A stretch of DNA of 64,000 nucleotides from Agapanthus africanus (GCA_030015575.1 CM057338.1:311177627-311241626); one strand, 5' to 3'; positions 8,231-18,949 are shown, counted from the first letter of the stretch. Notes: a model not told the origin generated them from the letters alone. Translations and numbers: made by a program.

Positions 8231-11200
8231 TCATGTGTAGTATTTCTTGAGATATCGGCCATTGATGGGTGGCATGGGCCTTTCTCCCTCGGCACTTATT
8301 AGTTGGTAGGATCCTCCGTCGAACACTTTCTCAATGACGTATGGTCCTTCCCAGTTTGGCTCGAATTTTCCCTTGGCATGTCGATTGGGGATGATCGGTC
8401 TCTTGAGGACCAACACCAATTCACCTTTCTTGAAAGCGCGGAGGCGGGTTATCTTGTCATAGGCCCGTCACATTTGGGCTCGGTATAGCTCCAGACTTTG
8501 CTGCACCGTGAGCCTCTTTTCTTCGAGGGCATCGAGCTCTTCAAGTCGAAGGAGCACGTTTTCCTCCTCCGTCAACTCGTGCTGAACGGCCATTCTTAAG
8601 CTTGGAACTTCGACTTCGAGAGGGAGGACCGCCTTTACTCCGAAGAGCAATGAGTATGGAGTGGACTGTTTTGGAGTACGGTGCGTGGTACGATATGCCC
8701 ACAACGCCTCGTGAAGTTTGAGATTTCAGTCTCTCTTGTTGGCTGAAGCATTTTTCCTCAGGAGCTTGCATAGAGTCTTATTGAAGGCTTCGGCTAGCCC
8801 ATTGGCTCTTGGATTGTAGATGGAGGAATATCTCCAGTCTGTGTTGTGCTGAGTAGCGAACTTTGAGACATTGAAGCTCTTGAAAGAAGGCCCGTTGTCA
8901 GAAATGATTCTTCTTGGTGTACCAAAGCGGTATAGAATATTGTGTTGGAAGAATGTCAGAATATCTTTTGTCTTGACTTCTTTTAGCGGGACAGCTTCAG
9001 CCCATCTGGAGAAGTAATCAGTTGCGGCCAGTATGAACCGGTGGCCTTTGGATGACGGAGGATCAATTGGGCCAACAATGTCGGTGCCCCAGACTTCGAA
9101 GGGCCACGACGCCACCGTAGGATGCAATGGATTGGGATGCTTGTGAATAAAATCACCGTGAATTTGGCAGATATAACATATCTTTGCATGCTCTCCGTAG
9201 TCCCGTATCATGGTGGGCCAATAATACCCAAGCCGTTTAATTTGCAGTCGCATCTTGGGGCCAGATTGGTGAGCACCGCAAACGCCTGAGTGAACTTCTT
9301 TCATGACTTTTTGGGCTTCGGCCGATGACAGGCACCTGAGCCAGAGTTGGTCATATGACCTGCGGTATAGCGTGTCATTTACAAACACGTATCGGAGAGC
9401 TCTCTTCTTCAGCTGAATCCTCGCAGGTTTTTCTTCGGGCAGCTTGTCGTATCGGAGGTACTCTACGAAGGGTTCTCTCCAATCGGGCTCGTCTTGGATG
9501 ATCGAAGCTTCTTCCGCAGGACTGCTCTTCTGTTCCGCGCTTTCCTCTTCTCGTAGAGAGACTGGGGGTAGAATTTGCCGGCTCCTGACTGTGATCAGAA
9601 TTTCGTCCATGTCAGGATCAGCCAGCTCCTTGGCCAAGCGAGCGAGTACATCAGCCTTTCCGTTCAACGCTCTAGGGACTCTCGTTAGCTCGATATGAGT
9701 GAACCGTTTCATGAGTTCCACCGCTCGGCTTCTGTACCGAGCCAACTCGGGTTTGTATATCTTATAATTGCCGCTTACTTGGTTGACGACAAGCTGGGAG
9801 TCACCATAAACCCGTAGCCGACGGATTTCCATTTCTATGGCGAGCTCCAAACCAGCTATCAGAGCTTCATACTCAGCTTCGTTGTTCGTTCGAGGCTCGG
9901 TGAGAGCGAAAGAACGCCGTAGGGTTCCCATTGATGGCGTGATGAATACCAATCCTATCCCCACTTTTACCTCCGGGACGCTTGATCTGCCGGAGCTCCT
10001 TATTGATGAGGCTCCATCGAAGTAGAGCTCCCAACATGGCCCATCTTCCTCGAGGTGCAGCACTTGTTCGTCGGGTAACTCACAATTTAGCGGCGACCCT
10101 TCTGGCATGGGATGAGCAGCGAGAAAGTCTGCAAGAGCTTGCCCTTTTACTGCTTTCTGAGGAGTATAAACTATGTCAAACTCGAGTAGCATAACAGCCC
10201 ATCTTGCCATTCTGCCGGCTAGGCTCGCTCTGGTAATCAAGTGTTTGAGCGGGTCGACCTTGGAGATCAGCATAACCCGATGAGCAAGCAGATAGTGCCT
10301 CAGCTTCTTCACAGCAAATATCAGAGCCAGGCATTGCTTCTCGATTGGGGAATAGTTGTGTTCCGTCCCGACTAGAGTTCGACTAAGGTAGTAGAGGGCA
10401 TTTTCTTTTCCCTCCTCATTATTCTGGGCAAGGAGCGTACCGAGTGACTCATCTAGCGCGGCAGTGTAGAGAATCAGCGGTTTATTTGGAATGGGAGCAG
10501 CCAGCACTGGAGGGTGCAACAAGTATTGTTTGATGCTTTCGAACGCTGCTTGACATTCGGCATCCCAGATAAAAGGAGCTCCTTTCTTCATGAGCTTTGA
10601 GAAGGGCCTACATTTCCCCGATAAATTTGCGATAAACCTCCTTATATAAGCAAGTTTGCCTTGAAAAGATCTTAGCTGCGTCAGACTTTTCGGAGGGGGC
10701 ATCTCCATGATGGCCTTTATCTTTGATGGGTCAACTTCGATCCCTCGATGCCGGACTATAAAACCCAGGAATTTTCCCGATGACACTCCAAAAGCACATT
10801 TCAGAGGATTCATCTTCAGATCGTATTCCCTCAGTCTGGTGAGAACGGTCCTAAGATCTTGGATGTGGTCGGCCTTGGCTTTAGTTTTGACTACCAGATC
10901 ATCAACATAGCATTCGACGACTTTATGGATTAGGTCATCAAAGATATTAGTCATTGCCCTTTGATATGTAGCACCTGCGTTCTTCAATCCGAACGGCATC
11001 ACCTTGTAGCAATATATTCCGATCAGGGTTCGAAATGCTGTGTGCTTCTCATCCTCAGGCGACATCTTGATCTGATTGTATCCAGACGAGCCATCCATGA
11101 AGGTGAACAACTCGTAATTTGAGGTGTCATCGACCATCATTTCCATGACCGGTAGCGGGAAGTCATCTTTAGGACATGCCTTGTTGAGGTCCCTGAAGTC

Positions 11201-11845
11201 GACACAAACTCGGATCTGCCCATTTTTCTTCTTCACTGGGACTATGCATGCGATCCAGTCTGCATATTTCTCTTCCCTGATGAAGCCGGCATCGATGAGC
11301 TTCTTAGTTTCCTCGATGACCTTTTCTTCTAGTTCCCTTCTCATTCTTCGAGGAGCTTGTTTGACTGGCTTAGCATCAGGAGATATAGCCAACTTATGTA
11401 CGGCCACTTCAGGGGAAAGGCCAGGCATTTCTTTGTACGTCCACGCGAAGCAGTCGACGAACTCATGCAGCAGGGCAATTATCTGCTCTTTCATTTCCTC
11501 CGACAAGAGTGAGCTGATATAGGTCGGCCTTGGATTATCGGGCGTTCCTAAGTCAATCTCGGTTAGCTCATCAAAGGTTGCTTGTCCGCCATCTTCGAGC
11601 TCTTGAGGAGCTTCTTCTGGCTCGGCTATCTCGTCATCATCATTTGATCTTTCGCTGGCCTCACCAACATGGATCATGTAGCACGCTTTGGAATCAGGTT
11701 GAATGTAGCCTATGCCCCGTCTATCTGGAATTCGTCCATCGATGAGTGCTCGGACCTGGGGTGGATGCCATAGCCCTTCGTAAAAGTTTGCTTCGGACTC
11801 CGTCTGATATAACCGGCATCCGCACTTTTTAAAGTATTCCCGCAT
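8231..11845 (-). pseudogene. pol: Tat pol: RT, RNase H, second (archaeal-type) RNase H, integrase; two in-frame stops
   Basis: The minus-strand frame 11845-8726 (1039 residues) contains RT (about 170-350; VDFRDLN, YVDD at 313-316) and a retroviral-position RNase H (about 455-560) whose first catalytic Asp is absent (YTAALDES). A second RNase H follows with LYFDGASS (D at 610), NNEAEYEA, YGDSQLV and NGKADVLA, then integrase with a CYIC zinc part (about 889), TDIVGP (D about 921), SDNGPSF (D about 983) and GLAEAF (E about 1018), so the DD(35)E spacing is intact. In the same frame a TGA at about 8724 and another at about 8467 interrupt the integrase C-terminus. The reading continues past both (LWAYRTTHRTPKQS; then WEGPYVI, a GPY-like module) to 8231. 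A TGG-to-TGA change explains the first. All catalytic residues of RT, second RNase H and integrase core are kept. Confidence 0.93.
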
Positions 11846-11893
11846 CTCGGGCGCATAGTATCTGGGATTGAGGACGGCTCTTATGCCTCTCTC

Positions 11894-14800
11894 TTAGGGA
11901 AGGCACGCGACAGAAAGATCGTCCGGGTGCACAACGGGGGTTGACCCGTAAAACAGGATGCCCTTCTGTCCATTTTTCCTCCCGGGCACGTAGAAAGTTT
12001 TCAGCTGGTCTACGGTAGAGACTGACAATGCGTCGAGCTCTTTGCACATCTGCTCCGGCACCCTTGTGACGGCTAGGGACCCTTCTGCAATTTCGAGGGT
12101 CTCTCGTAGTTTCGCTTTTTGCATGGGGGTCCGATCTGCACCGCTGCTGCACGACAGGTCCTCTTCCTCTGACTCTTCAGTGTCGCTGCCAAGATGAGGG
12201 CGGACATTACTGCTAGATGGGGCTTCAGCGACAGATTCGTCTGTATCGCTGCCGAAACGAGGGCGAGTTTTACGGAAGGACGGGCTTCCAGCGTCAGACT
12301 CGTCAGTGTCGCTACCGAAATGTGGGCGCACTTGGGCGTTTTTACTTTTGAAAGTGACAACCGGCGCGGATTTTCTTTTGGGTCTTGGGGCCGGTCTATC
12401 CTCAGTCAGTTGAGGCTTAGCATTTTGGTGGTTCATAAAGTACCGAGAATCTTCATAGCGGACTTCATGCACACCGAACGGCTGGATGTCTCCGTCAATG
12501 CGTCTTTCTTCGCCATTTTTAGTATACTTCATGCATTGATGGAGAGTTGACGGAATGATGCCGTAATCGTGGAGCCACGGTCGCCCCAAGAGAATCTTAT
12601 AAGACGTGTCGGCATCGATCACGTATATCTTAGCTTCAGTTTGCAGATCCCCGAATTTGATTGGCAGGGCTATGGACCCCAGAACTTGCTGGCAATTTTG
12701 GTTGAAGCCTTGAATGACAATCCTTTTCCTTGACAGGTGTCGGACGTCCATTGACAAACTCTTCAGAGTTCGCAAGTTCATGATGTTCACTGAGGACCCC
12801 GGATCAATCAATATGCGATTAATTCGATCTCCGTCGCTGTACCCGGTCACGTAAAGCGGCCGATTATGCTTAGCCGTTCCCAGTAGCAAGTCTTCATCCT
12901 TAAATGTGACTGCGGCGGCATGCAAAGCGTGCTGGGCTTCTTTCATATTAATTTCCGCAAAGTGAGCCTGATACCGCTCGGGGTTTTGTAGAGCATGGAT
13001 GAGAACATCTCTAAGCTCCTTAGATAGGACCAAGGCGTCGTAGATGCTCAGGAGAGACGGAAGCTTCCGGAGATGTGCCAAGACATTATAGTCCACCGAG
13101 GAAGGACTTATGTTTTCATCAGCCGGTTCTCTGCCATCTTCTTCATTAGCGACTTGTTTTTCCTTCCCTTTTGGGGCGTTGCCCTGATTTTGCGGTAGAG
13201 CCCTGCCGCTTCTGAGCTGGATTTGATTGGCCTTTGTGGTGAGCTCCTCGTCCTCTTCGGGAAAACAGAGCTCATCCTCGGAGTCGCTGCCAAGATGGAT
13301 GGCGTAGCAGGTCACTACTGGGATCTCTTCATTGGAGTCTTCTTCTAACTCCTCCAGAATTTCAGCCGCTTGTACAGGGAAGAACTCCTTCAATTGAATC
13401 AATGTTCTTTCCCTTTGTTCATATTCTTCAAGGGAATCGGTATATTTTTGAATGGTCGATCTCCTTGCAGACTCTTTTTCGCGCCGAGCCGCACTTTTCT
13501 TCTTCTTGAGCTTCTTGGATGTTGAGCGTGATGGAACCGCATCGGCAGCTGGACTGGTAGGCCTCTTCTGCCCTTCCCATTCTGTCCTGGGCTCTTTCCG
13601 AAGTAGCTTTATCATCTTCTTCGTCTTGTTAGATATGTGCGTACTCCACGGAGACCGCGATGGGTCCGTTTTGTTTGTCAGGGCAGCAGGTTCAGCTGTC
13701 TGCTCCCAGAAGGCTTCAACTTCTGTCTGTATAAAGTTGGCGGTTGCAACTTGATTGTTCACCAACACGCTTTTGGACAGCTCAATCTCTCCAGCCTTGT
13801 ACTGCTTCTCGACCCAGTCTTTGAAGATATAGCAATCCTCGATCGCATGGCTCACTACTCGGTGGTACGGGCAATACAGAGGATTGTCGGTCATTTTTGC
13901 TTCTTGGGGTCTTTTCGACTCCGGCAATTGTAGGCCGTTGTTCAAGGCATCTTTAAATATCTTACGGACCTTGTCCCTTCTGAAAGAGTAAACCTTGTTC
14001 TTTTTCTCCTCTAGGGAAGGCCCATCTCCTCCCAGCAATGGCTTTCGAGACCGATTGGTTTTGGATTCGCCCGCCCTTCGCTTTTCTTCATTGTCGGACG
14101 CATTGAAGACATTGGTACTGCTGGAACTCCCGCTTCTACGGTTGTCGTCCCGCTTGCTTTTCCATGTTTTGTCTCTCTGAGAATCCGGCGGGGACTCTTG
14201 CTTTGAGCGTTCCAGCATTTGGACTTTCTTGGTTAGCTCCTGAAATGTCTTGAGGCCCGCCGTACACAAGAATAGGACCATCCAGTTGCTGAGGTTCCCA
14301 ATGAGAAGGCTGACGGACTGGTCCTGCTCCAGCGGCGGTTCGCACTTGACTGTGAGATTACGCCATCGAGCGATAAAGTCGGTGTTGCTTTCATTCTTCC
14401 CCGGCTTGGTCCTCACAAGGTCGGCAATGGAGATTTTATCACTGACACTCATGAACCTTTGCCGGAACAGAGACTCCATTTGGGCAAAGGTAATGACGGA
14501 CCCGTCTGGTATGCTCGCGTACCAGTCGAAAGCGACACCGGTCAGGCTGTTGACAAATTGACGAAGAAGGAGCGCGTCATTGCCCCCTGTATTTCCGCAC
14601 GATGCTTTGAAGTGGGCAACGTGCTGATTTGCATTCCCCGTTCCATCAAATCTTCCGAACTTAGGAATGACGTAGCCGCTTGGGAACTCAATCAGATCGT
14701 ACTGCGCGGGATATGGCCGCCCACTACTGCCGATTTCTTTCTGAGCTTCAGCTTCGGCCACCAATGTTTTAACCTTGCTGGTGACCAAATCCATTATCCG

Positions 14801-16321
14801 ATCCTGTGTTAGCGGGATAGTGCTATCTGGGGCCAAGGCATCCCCAGAAGCGGAGTGTGGCCGGCTTTCGTGTGGCTCGACCAGTCTTGGACCCAAAGGA
14901 ACAGGCATTGGCTGCCTCGGGTTGTCATCACCCGGCTGATTAGTAGCGGCTTGTGCTTGATTAGGAGGCGCTCGAGCAATTTGAGCCGTAAGCTGCATCA
15001 CCACGTTCGTTAAGTCGTCAATCTTCGAATAGAGCTTGGCCATCTCTTTGTCTTTGCTCCTGAGCTGTTTTCGAAGCTCTTGAAGCAGCTCTTGCTCCGC
15101 AGTCCTGGGGCGGAAAGTCGGCTCTTCCTCGCTGTCCGAGCTTGACTCTGCATGGACCGAGGGGTCTTTCTGCCTATCATCCTCATCGAGAGGGTTTTCT
15201 TCATCTAGCGGGGGCGGCTGTTCTTGGGCGGCGGCAACCACATTCAGGCTAGATTGGGCTTGGGATGTGGTGGCCCCATCCTTGCTTTTGCTGCGAAGGT
15301 TGTCGCTGGGGCGCCCGCCCGCTATATAGACCGTATGGATGATATATCCGGCTGTCTTTCTATCATTGGCGGCTGATTTCACGGATTGTTGTCTTGACCC
15401 CCTTGTTTCGGTAGCTGGTAGTCGATTGAAGGCGGCTGACCTAACCGGGTTCTTGAATGGTGCTGGAGCATCTTTTCTAGGTTTGCCCCACTGCTTTCGT
15501 GCGGCACAGAGTGCTTGATAGACTTTTGAAGAGACAGTGTCATACCTTTTCTGTTGGGGCCGGGACACGTCTCTTTGCAGCATTGTTCGGACCGCTGTCT
15601 TCTTGATCCTGGCGGTCATGGCATTTTTCTGAACCCACTTCAGAGGCTCGAAGGAATTGCTGATTCTTACGTCCGACTCAGCCGTCGTCGCGGGACAACC
15701 CTGCACTTGGAACTTCACACGATTCCATTTAGCCGAAGCCTTGGCCCTTTTGTTGGCTCGATACCTGAGCCGCTTCTGCCTTAACTTTTCTGTTCTAAGC
15801 ACCTGGCAGACTTCGGCTCTTTGGGAAGACGCCGCAGATCGGTCGATAGAGGGCCTTGGAGATACGCTCGATTGTGCATTTGTTGGAGTCATCGCCTGAG
15901 CTCGTCCGCAACATTTGATTTTGCCCTTGGTACCGAAGTTCTTGCACCCCGCTGGAGCACCAGAGAATCGTTCAGATATCGTCTTGAGTTTCGGTTGTGG
16001 TGCCTTGGCGATCACGACATTCGGCCTCTTACCCCTTGAGACCGGCTTGGCCACCTGTTTCGCCGGGATCTCTGCTAGATGAGCGCTTCCGGCAGGGTAG
16101 ATGATGACGGAGCCAAACTGGCGGGGCGGTTCCTCCCACTGTCGACTGAGGCTTGCGGGGAGAACCACACGAGCGTTGATCTTGACCACGTACGGAATCG
16201 GGGTCACGTTGGAACCTGAATTCGTCTGGGGAGACATTGTCGTCGAAAGTTGATTGCTGCACGGAAAAAAGAACATCATTTCAGTATAGGCAATCAATAT
16301 GTATATTGATTGAGTTCGCAT
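11894..16321 (-). CDS. gag-pro: Tat gag-protease with long N-terminal extension
   Basis: This is a 1475-residue open frame on the minus strand. Its first ATG (16321) lies about 35 bases inside the primer site; a later ATG at 16237 (MSPQTNSG) is also possible. Residues 1-340 are basic and resemble no domain I know. An acidic and helical stretch follows (LLQELRKQLRSKDKEMAKL, about 420). The gag domain lies at about 545-700 (KFGRFDGTGN, FVNSLTGVAFDWY, FRQRFMS, FIARWRNL). A zinc-knuckle-like CPYHRVVSHAIEDC sits near 815 and the aspartic protease at about 1145-1265 has DPG at 1173 and ILLGRPWLHDYG. A tail of three GSDTDES/GSDTEES repeats follows (about 1330-1395). The frame ends with TAA at 11894-11896. 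The pol frame continues in the same register, so only this stop separates protease and RT. Confidence 0.93.
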   Translation of the reverse strand: MRTQSIYILIAYTEMMFFFPCSNQLSTTMSPQTNSGSNVTPIPYVVKINARVVLPASLSRQWEEPPRQFGSVIIYPAGSAHLAEIPAKQVAKPVSRGKRPNVVIAKAPQPKLKTISERFSGAPAGCKNFGTKGKIKCCGRAQAMTPTNAQSSVSPRPSIDRSAASSQRAEVCQVLRTEKLRQKRLRYRANKRAKASAKWNRVKFQVQGCPATTAESDVRISNSFEPLKWVQKNAMTARIKKTAVRTMLQRDVSRPQQKRYDTVSSKVYQALCAARKQWGKPRKDAPAPFKNPVRSAAFNRLPATETRGSRQQSVKSAANDRKTAGYIIHTVYIAGGRPSDNLRSKSKDGATTSQAQSSLNVVAAAQEQPPPLDEENPLDEDDRQKDPSVHAESSSDSEEEPTFRPRTAEQELLQELRKQLRSKDKEMAKLYSKIDDLTNVVMQLTAQIARAPPNQAQAATNQPGDDNPRQPMPVPLGPRLVEPHESRPHSASGDALAPDSTIPLTQDRIMDLVTSKVKTLVAEAEAQKEIGSSGRPYPAQYDLIEFPSGYVIPKFGRFDGTGNANQHVAHFKASCGNTGGNDALLLRQFVNSLTGVAFDWYASIPDGSVITFAQMESLFRQRFMSVSDKISIADLVRTKPGKNESNTDFIARWRNLTVKCEPPLEQDQSVSLLIGNLSNWMVLFLCTAGLKTFQELTKKVQMLERSKQESPPDSQRDKTWKSKRDDNRRSGSSSSTNVFNASDNEEKRRAGESKTNRSRKPLLGGDGPSLEEKKNKVYSFRRDKVRKIFKDALNNGLQLPESKRPQEAKMTDNPLYCPYHRVVSHAIEDCYIFKDWVEKQYKAGEIELSKSVLVNNQVATANFIQTEVEAFWEQTAEPAALTNKTDPSRSPWSTHISNKTKKMIKLLRKEPRTEWEGQKRPTSPAADAVPSRSTSKKLKKKKSAARREKESARRSTIQKYTDSLEEYEQRERTLIQLKEFFPVQAAEILEELEEDSNEEIPVVTCYAIHLGSDSEDELCFPEEDEELTTKANQIQLRSGRALPQNQGNAPKGKEKQVANEEDGREPADENISPSSVDYNVLAHLRKLPSLLSIYDALVLSKELRDVLIHALQNPERYQAHFAEINMKEAQHALHAAAVTFKDEDLLLGTAKHNRPLYVTGYSDGDRINRILIDPGSSVNIMNLRTLKSLSMDVRHLSRKRIVIQGFNQNCQQVLGSIALPIKFGDLQTEAKIYVIDADTSYKILLGRPWLHDYGIIPSTLHQCMKYTKNGEERRIDGDIQPFGVHEVRYEDSRYFMNHQNAKPQLTEDRPAPRPKRKSAPVVTFKSKNAQVRPHFGSDTDESDAGSPSFRKTRPRFGSDTDESVAEAPSSSNVRPHLGSDTEESEEEDLSCSSGADRTPMQKAKLRETLEIAEGSLAVTRVPEQMCKELDALSVSTVDQLKTFYVPGRKNGQKGILFYGSTPVVHPDDLSVACLP

Positions 16322-16354
16322 GAACGTTTAACCCGAAATATGGAAGGAGAGATT

Positions 16355-16373
16355 GGTCCCACCGTGCGTGCCA
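16355..16373 (-). other. Primer-binding site of Tat element
   Basis: Five bases inside the 5' LTR the minus strand reads TGGCACGCACGGTGGGACC. Such TGGCRCGC...GTGGGACC sites are usual in Tat elements. It is not the initiator-Met type used by the Copia and Tekay-like elements here. I do not assign the tRNA. Confidence 0.65.
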
Positions 16374-16378
16374 GAATC

Positions 16379-17759
16379 TGTAGGGTGTTTTTCGTCACCC
16401 CAGTGAGATGGGAATACGCGCGCGCTTGTCAGGCGTACTACAGATTCCCCCTGTCTAGGGTAGGCTGGGGTTTAATGATTGTGGGGATCCGAATCTCCGG
16501 CAGCCGCGGACTAAGCTACCGTTAATTACCCCTCGCCTTTGGGGCGAGGGAACCTCCGATTAACGGGTTAAACTGGTCATGCGAACTCAATGTGCAGTGT
16601 ACATGTGTTTTGTTTTGAAAAGGGGGGTTTTGGATATATCGGGAGCCACGCAGAGTTTTTACGGGGGTCCCGCTACCTGGATAGCGGGCTGGGGGTCAAG
16701 GGGGCTAGCAGCCCCCTTGCGGGGTTCGGGGCAGCGCCCCAGCCCGAAAATTTTTTGGAGGGGGAGAATGTTGCGGAGTATGTGTATGTGTATATTTGTA
16801 TACAAATGTATATATATACATATATATGCATATATATATGAATAAAGGGGAAAAAAGACATCCAAAGGATGCGTGGGGCCAACGTCTAGGCGCGCGCGCG
16901 CCACGTGTCGGCACGTGGGCGCCTTGCTCAGCGCAAGCGTGCGCGCCACGTGTCGGCACGAGGGCGCCTTGCGCAGCGCAAGCGCGCGCGCCACGTGTCG
17001 GCACGTGGGCGCAAATTGCTCGAGCGCTAGCGCGCTGGTGAGGAAAAGACGGCTTTTAGCCTAAAAAGGGATTTCTCAAAAGAGAAATCAGAGAGGAGTT
17101 GGACTCCTGAATGTGTTTTGGGGTTAATGGAAGGGGTTCTTCTTCTTCCTCCTGTTGCTTGCTGGATCTTGAAGATCAAGAGATGTGAAATCTCAAAATA
17201 TCTCCTTTTTGAGATCTGATGACAGAACCAAGTTCCCCTTTGTGGGTTTTGTGGTGAAAAACTAATTTGTTTTATAAAAAGAAGATTAAAACTCTTGATT
17301 TAATTCAAGAGAAAGAAGGAGGTTTTGGAACCTTGAAGAAGAAGAAAGATCTCAGATCTGGAAAGTTTTTTTTTTAGAGAGAGAAAAAGTTGTTGGGATA
17401 TTTCATTATCCTTGCCTTTATAGGCTACACACTTTACACATAGCCCCTTGGGCTTCACAAAATGGCATTTTGCCTATCCCATGGCTCATGTGCCATTTCT
17501 TTTTGCACATAAGCCATGGGCTTTACAAAAATTTGGCTTTATGCCTATTTTTCTTACATTTATCCATAAAATAAAATAAAAGAAATACAACAAAATTATT
17601 TATTACAAAATTTTTATCTTGGCATAGGGGAAGGCCGGCCGCTTCATGTTCGGGCTCGACCCGGGCATGGGCCCACTGGATCTGGGCTCGGGCCCACTTG
17701 GCTTGGGGTTGACTTTGATTTTGACTTGGTCAACCGGGGTGTAAATTTTTACCCCAACA
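16379..17759 (-). repeat. 5' LTR of Tat element
   Basis: It is near identical to 4798-6179. Differences seen include one G fewer near 16621, C/T at about 16677, A/C near 16740, C/T near 16793, G/T near 16927, G/C near 17050 and G/A near 17626. It carries the G-box repeats (16891-17011), TATA tract (16795-16842) and hairpin (17478-17520). Confidence 0.95.
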
Positions 17760-17764
17760 AGATT

Positions 17765-18711
17765 ATTCGAGGATACAAATTTTGACATTGGATACAAGGA
17801 ACGACTAGTACATGACCTTGTGGACTTTCGGAGGGCTATGGGAAGATCCAGCTCACTGTGATCCGGTTCTGTTCTCGAGTCAGATTCTTGTTGGGGCAGA
17901 ACAGAGTCAGCCTCTACTTCTGGAGAAGGATCTATCTCAATTAAATGCTCCTGTTGCGTTTTTTCCAGACCTGTTTCACGTTATTTCCTTTTGTATGTTT
18001 TAATTTCTACATCAGCTTCTGGTGGATTTAAATCCACGGGGCAAGTTGTTTTAGGAGTCGGTGGCGTGTTCCTATTTTTATGGGATTTTTCCGGATTTTC
18101 TAATAAACGAACCGAGTTTTCAACAAGCATATTTTCTGAGTTTTCAAGGACCTTTTTTTGAGTGTCCAGTAAATTTTCACTGTTTTGGTTTGCCAGGTGT
18201 TCAAAAGACCGGTCTAAAATGTCTTGATTTAAAAAATCTAGATCTTGTGAATTTGTATGTGAGATTAAGTTGGGTATTTTTGGGAGACTATTTTTTATGG
18301 AAACCGAGTCTTCACTATTTGTTTCCCCCTGAAGAGGAAGCTAAAAAAAGATTTATTTTCAAAAAACAACACATCCATTGTGATAAATATTTTATTTGAT
18401 AAAGGATCAAAGCATTTATACCCTCTTTGATTCGTGGCGTAGCCAATGAAAACATATTTTTTCGATTTTGGATCAAGTTTACCCCTAGTGGGGTTGTGGT
18501 GGTGAACAAACATGGTACAACCAAAAATTTTCAACGGCAGATCCGAGATTGCAAGGCGGCTTTGAGGGTAAAGGGATTTTAACAAGGCAACATGTTTTTT
18601 AAAATTGAGAATTTTCGAGGGCATTCTATTAATAAGATAGGTTGCTGTTAAAATTGCTTCATTTCATAATGTTTTTGGAACATGGTTGGTGAATAATAAT
18701 GCCCTAGCAAT
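17765..18711 (-). pseudogene. Copia integrase C-terminus and linker, upstream part of split polyprotein
   Basis: Minus strand 18711-18295 encodes the end of a Copia integrase: ARALLFTNHVP, then TYLINRMPSKIL, then PLKIFGCTMFVH, KLDPKSKKYVFIGY, QRGYKCFDP and MDVLFFE. A TGA near 18665 replaces the usual Trp codon. The segment 18290-17765 is the variable linker towards RT and ends in (Y)PMSKFVSSNN at the Tat insertion point. Subtracting the Tat element and one AGATT copy rejoins this frame to the RT frame at 4797 without a shift. The integrase core with its DDE residues is absent because of the deletion at about 18712. Confidence 0.85.
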
Positions 18712-18712
18712 T

Positions 18713-18949
18713 TTAAGAATGTGTTGATGAGTCTGTGGTGGAGTTAAAGAACTTGTACAGATGCTCCAGTTGTTCCTTTATGAATGGAGGCGATCCTGAG
18801 TTGATTCTTGACTCCTGAGAACCATCGGACTCGATCTGCAAAGCCTGTTTTTGTAAAGGACTCTGGCTGGTGTTTCGATCCCCTTGAGTTCCGGACCTGT
18901 ATGTTGGTTGATACACGGATGATACTTCAGTCTCTGTGGTGGAGGACAT
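18713..18949 (-). pseudogene. Remnant gag-like frame of second Copia element
   Basis: The frame runs from ATG at 18949 for 78 codons to a TAA at the deletion junction. The N-terminus is Ser/Thr-rich (MSSTTETEVSS). The end, PFIKEQLEHLYKFFNS, resembles the linker that usually lies between the gag zinc knuckle and the protease in Copia polyproteins. The gag body itself is not visible, so two deletions, or one deletion and an unusual short gag, are possible. It sits about 80 bases from the primer site, the usual place for the gag start. Confidence 0.6.

Larger units (their letters stand above)
4798..17759 (-). mobile_element. Young Ty3/gypsy retrotransposon, Tat group, nested in second Copia
   Basis: The two LTRs (4798-6179 and 16379-17759) differ at about seven sites plus one G in 1381 bp. 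The duplication AGATT flanks them at 4793-4797 and 17760-17764. Minus-strand order: 5' LTR, primer site, gag-protease frame, pol frame (RT, RNase H, second archaeal-type RNase H, integrase), about 2 kb of repeat-rich 3' untranslated DNA, polypurine tract, 3' LTR. The second RNase H and the hypervariable repeat-bearing 3' region are known hallmarks of the Tat group (Ogre, Retand and relatives). Near-identical LTRs point to a recent insertion. Three stop codons (one between gag-protease and pol, two in integrase) make this copy at least partly defective unless bypassed. Confidence 0.95.
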
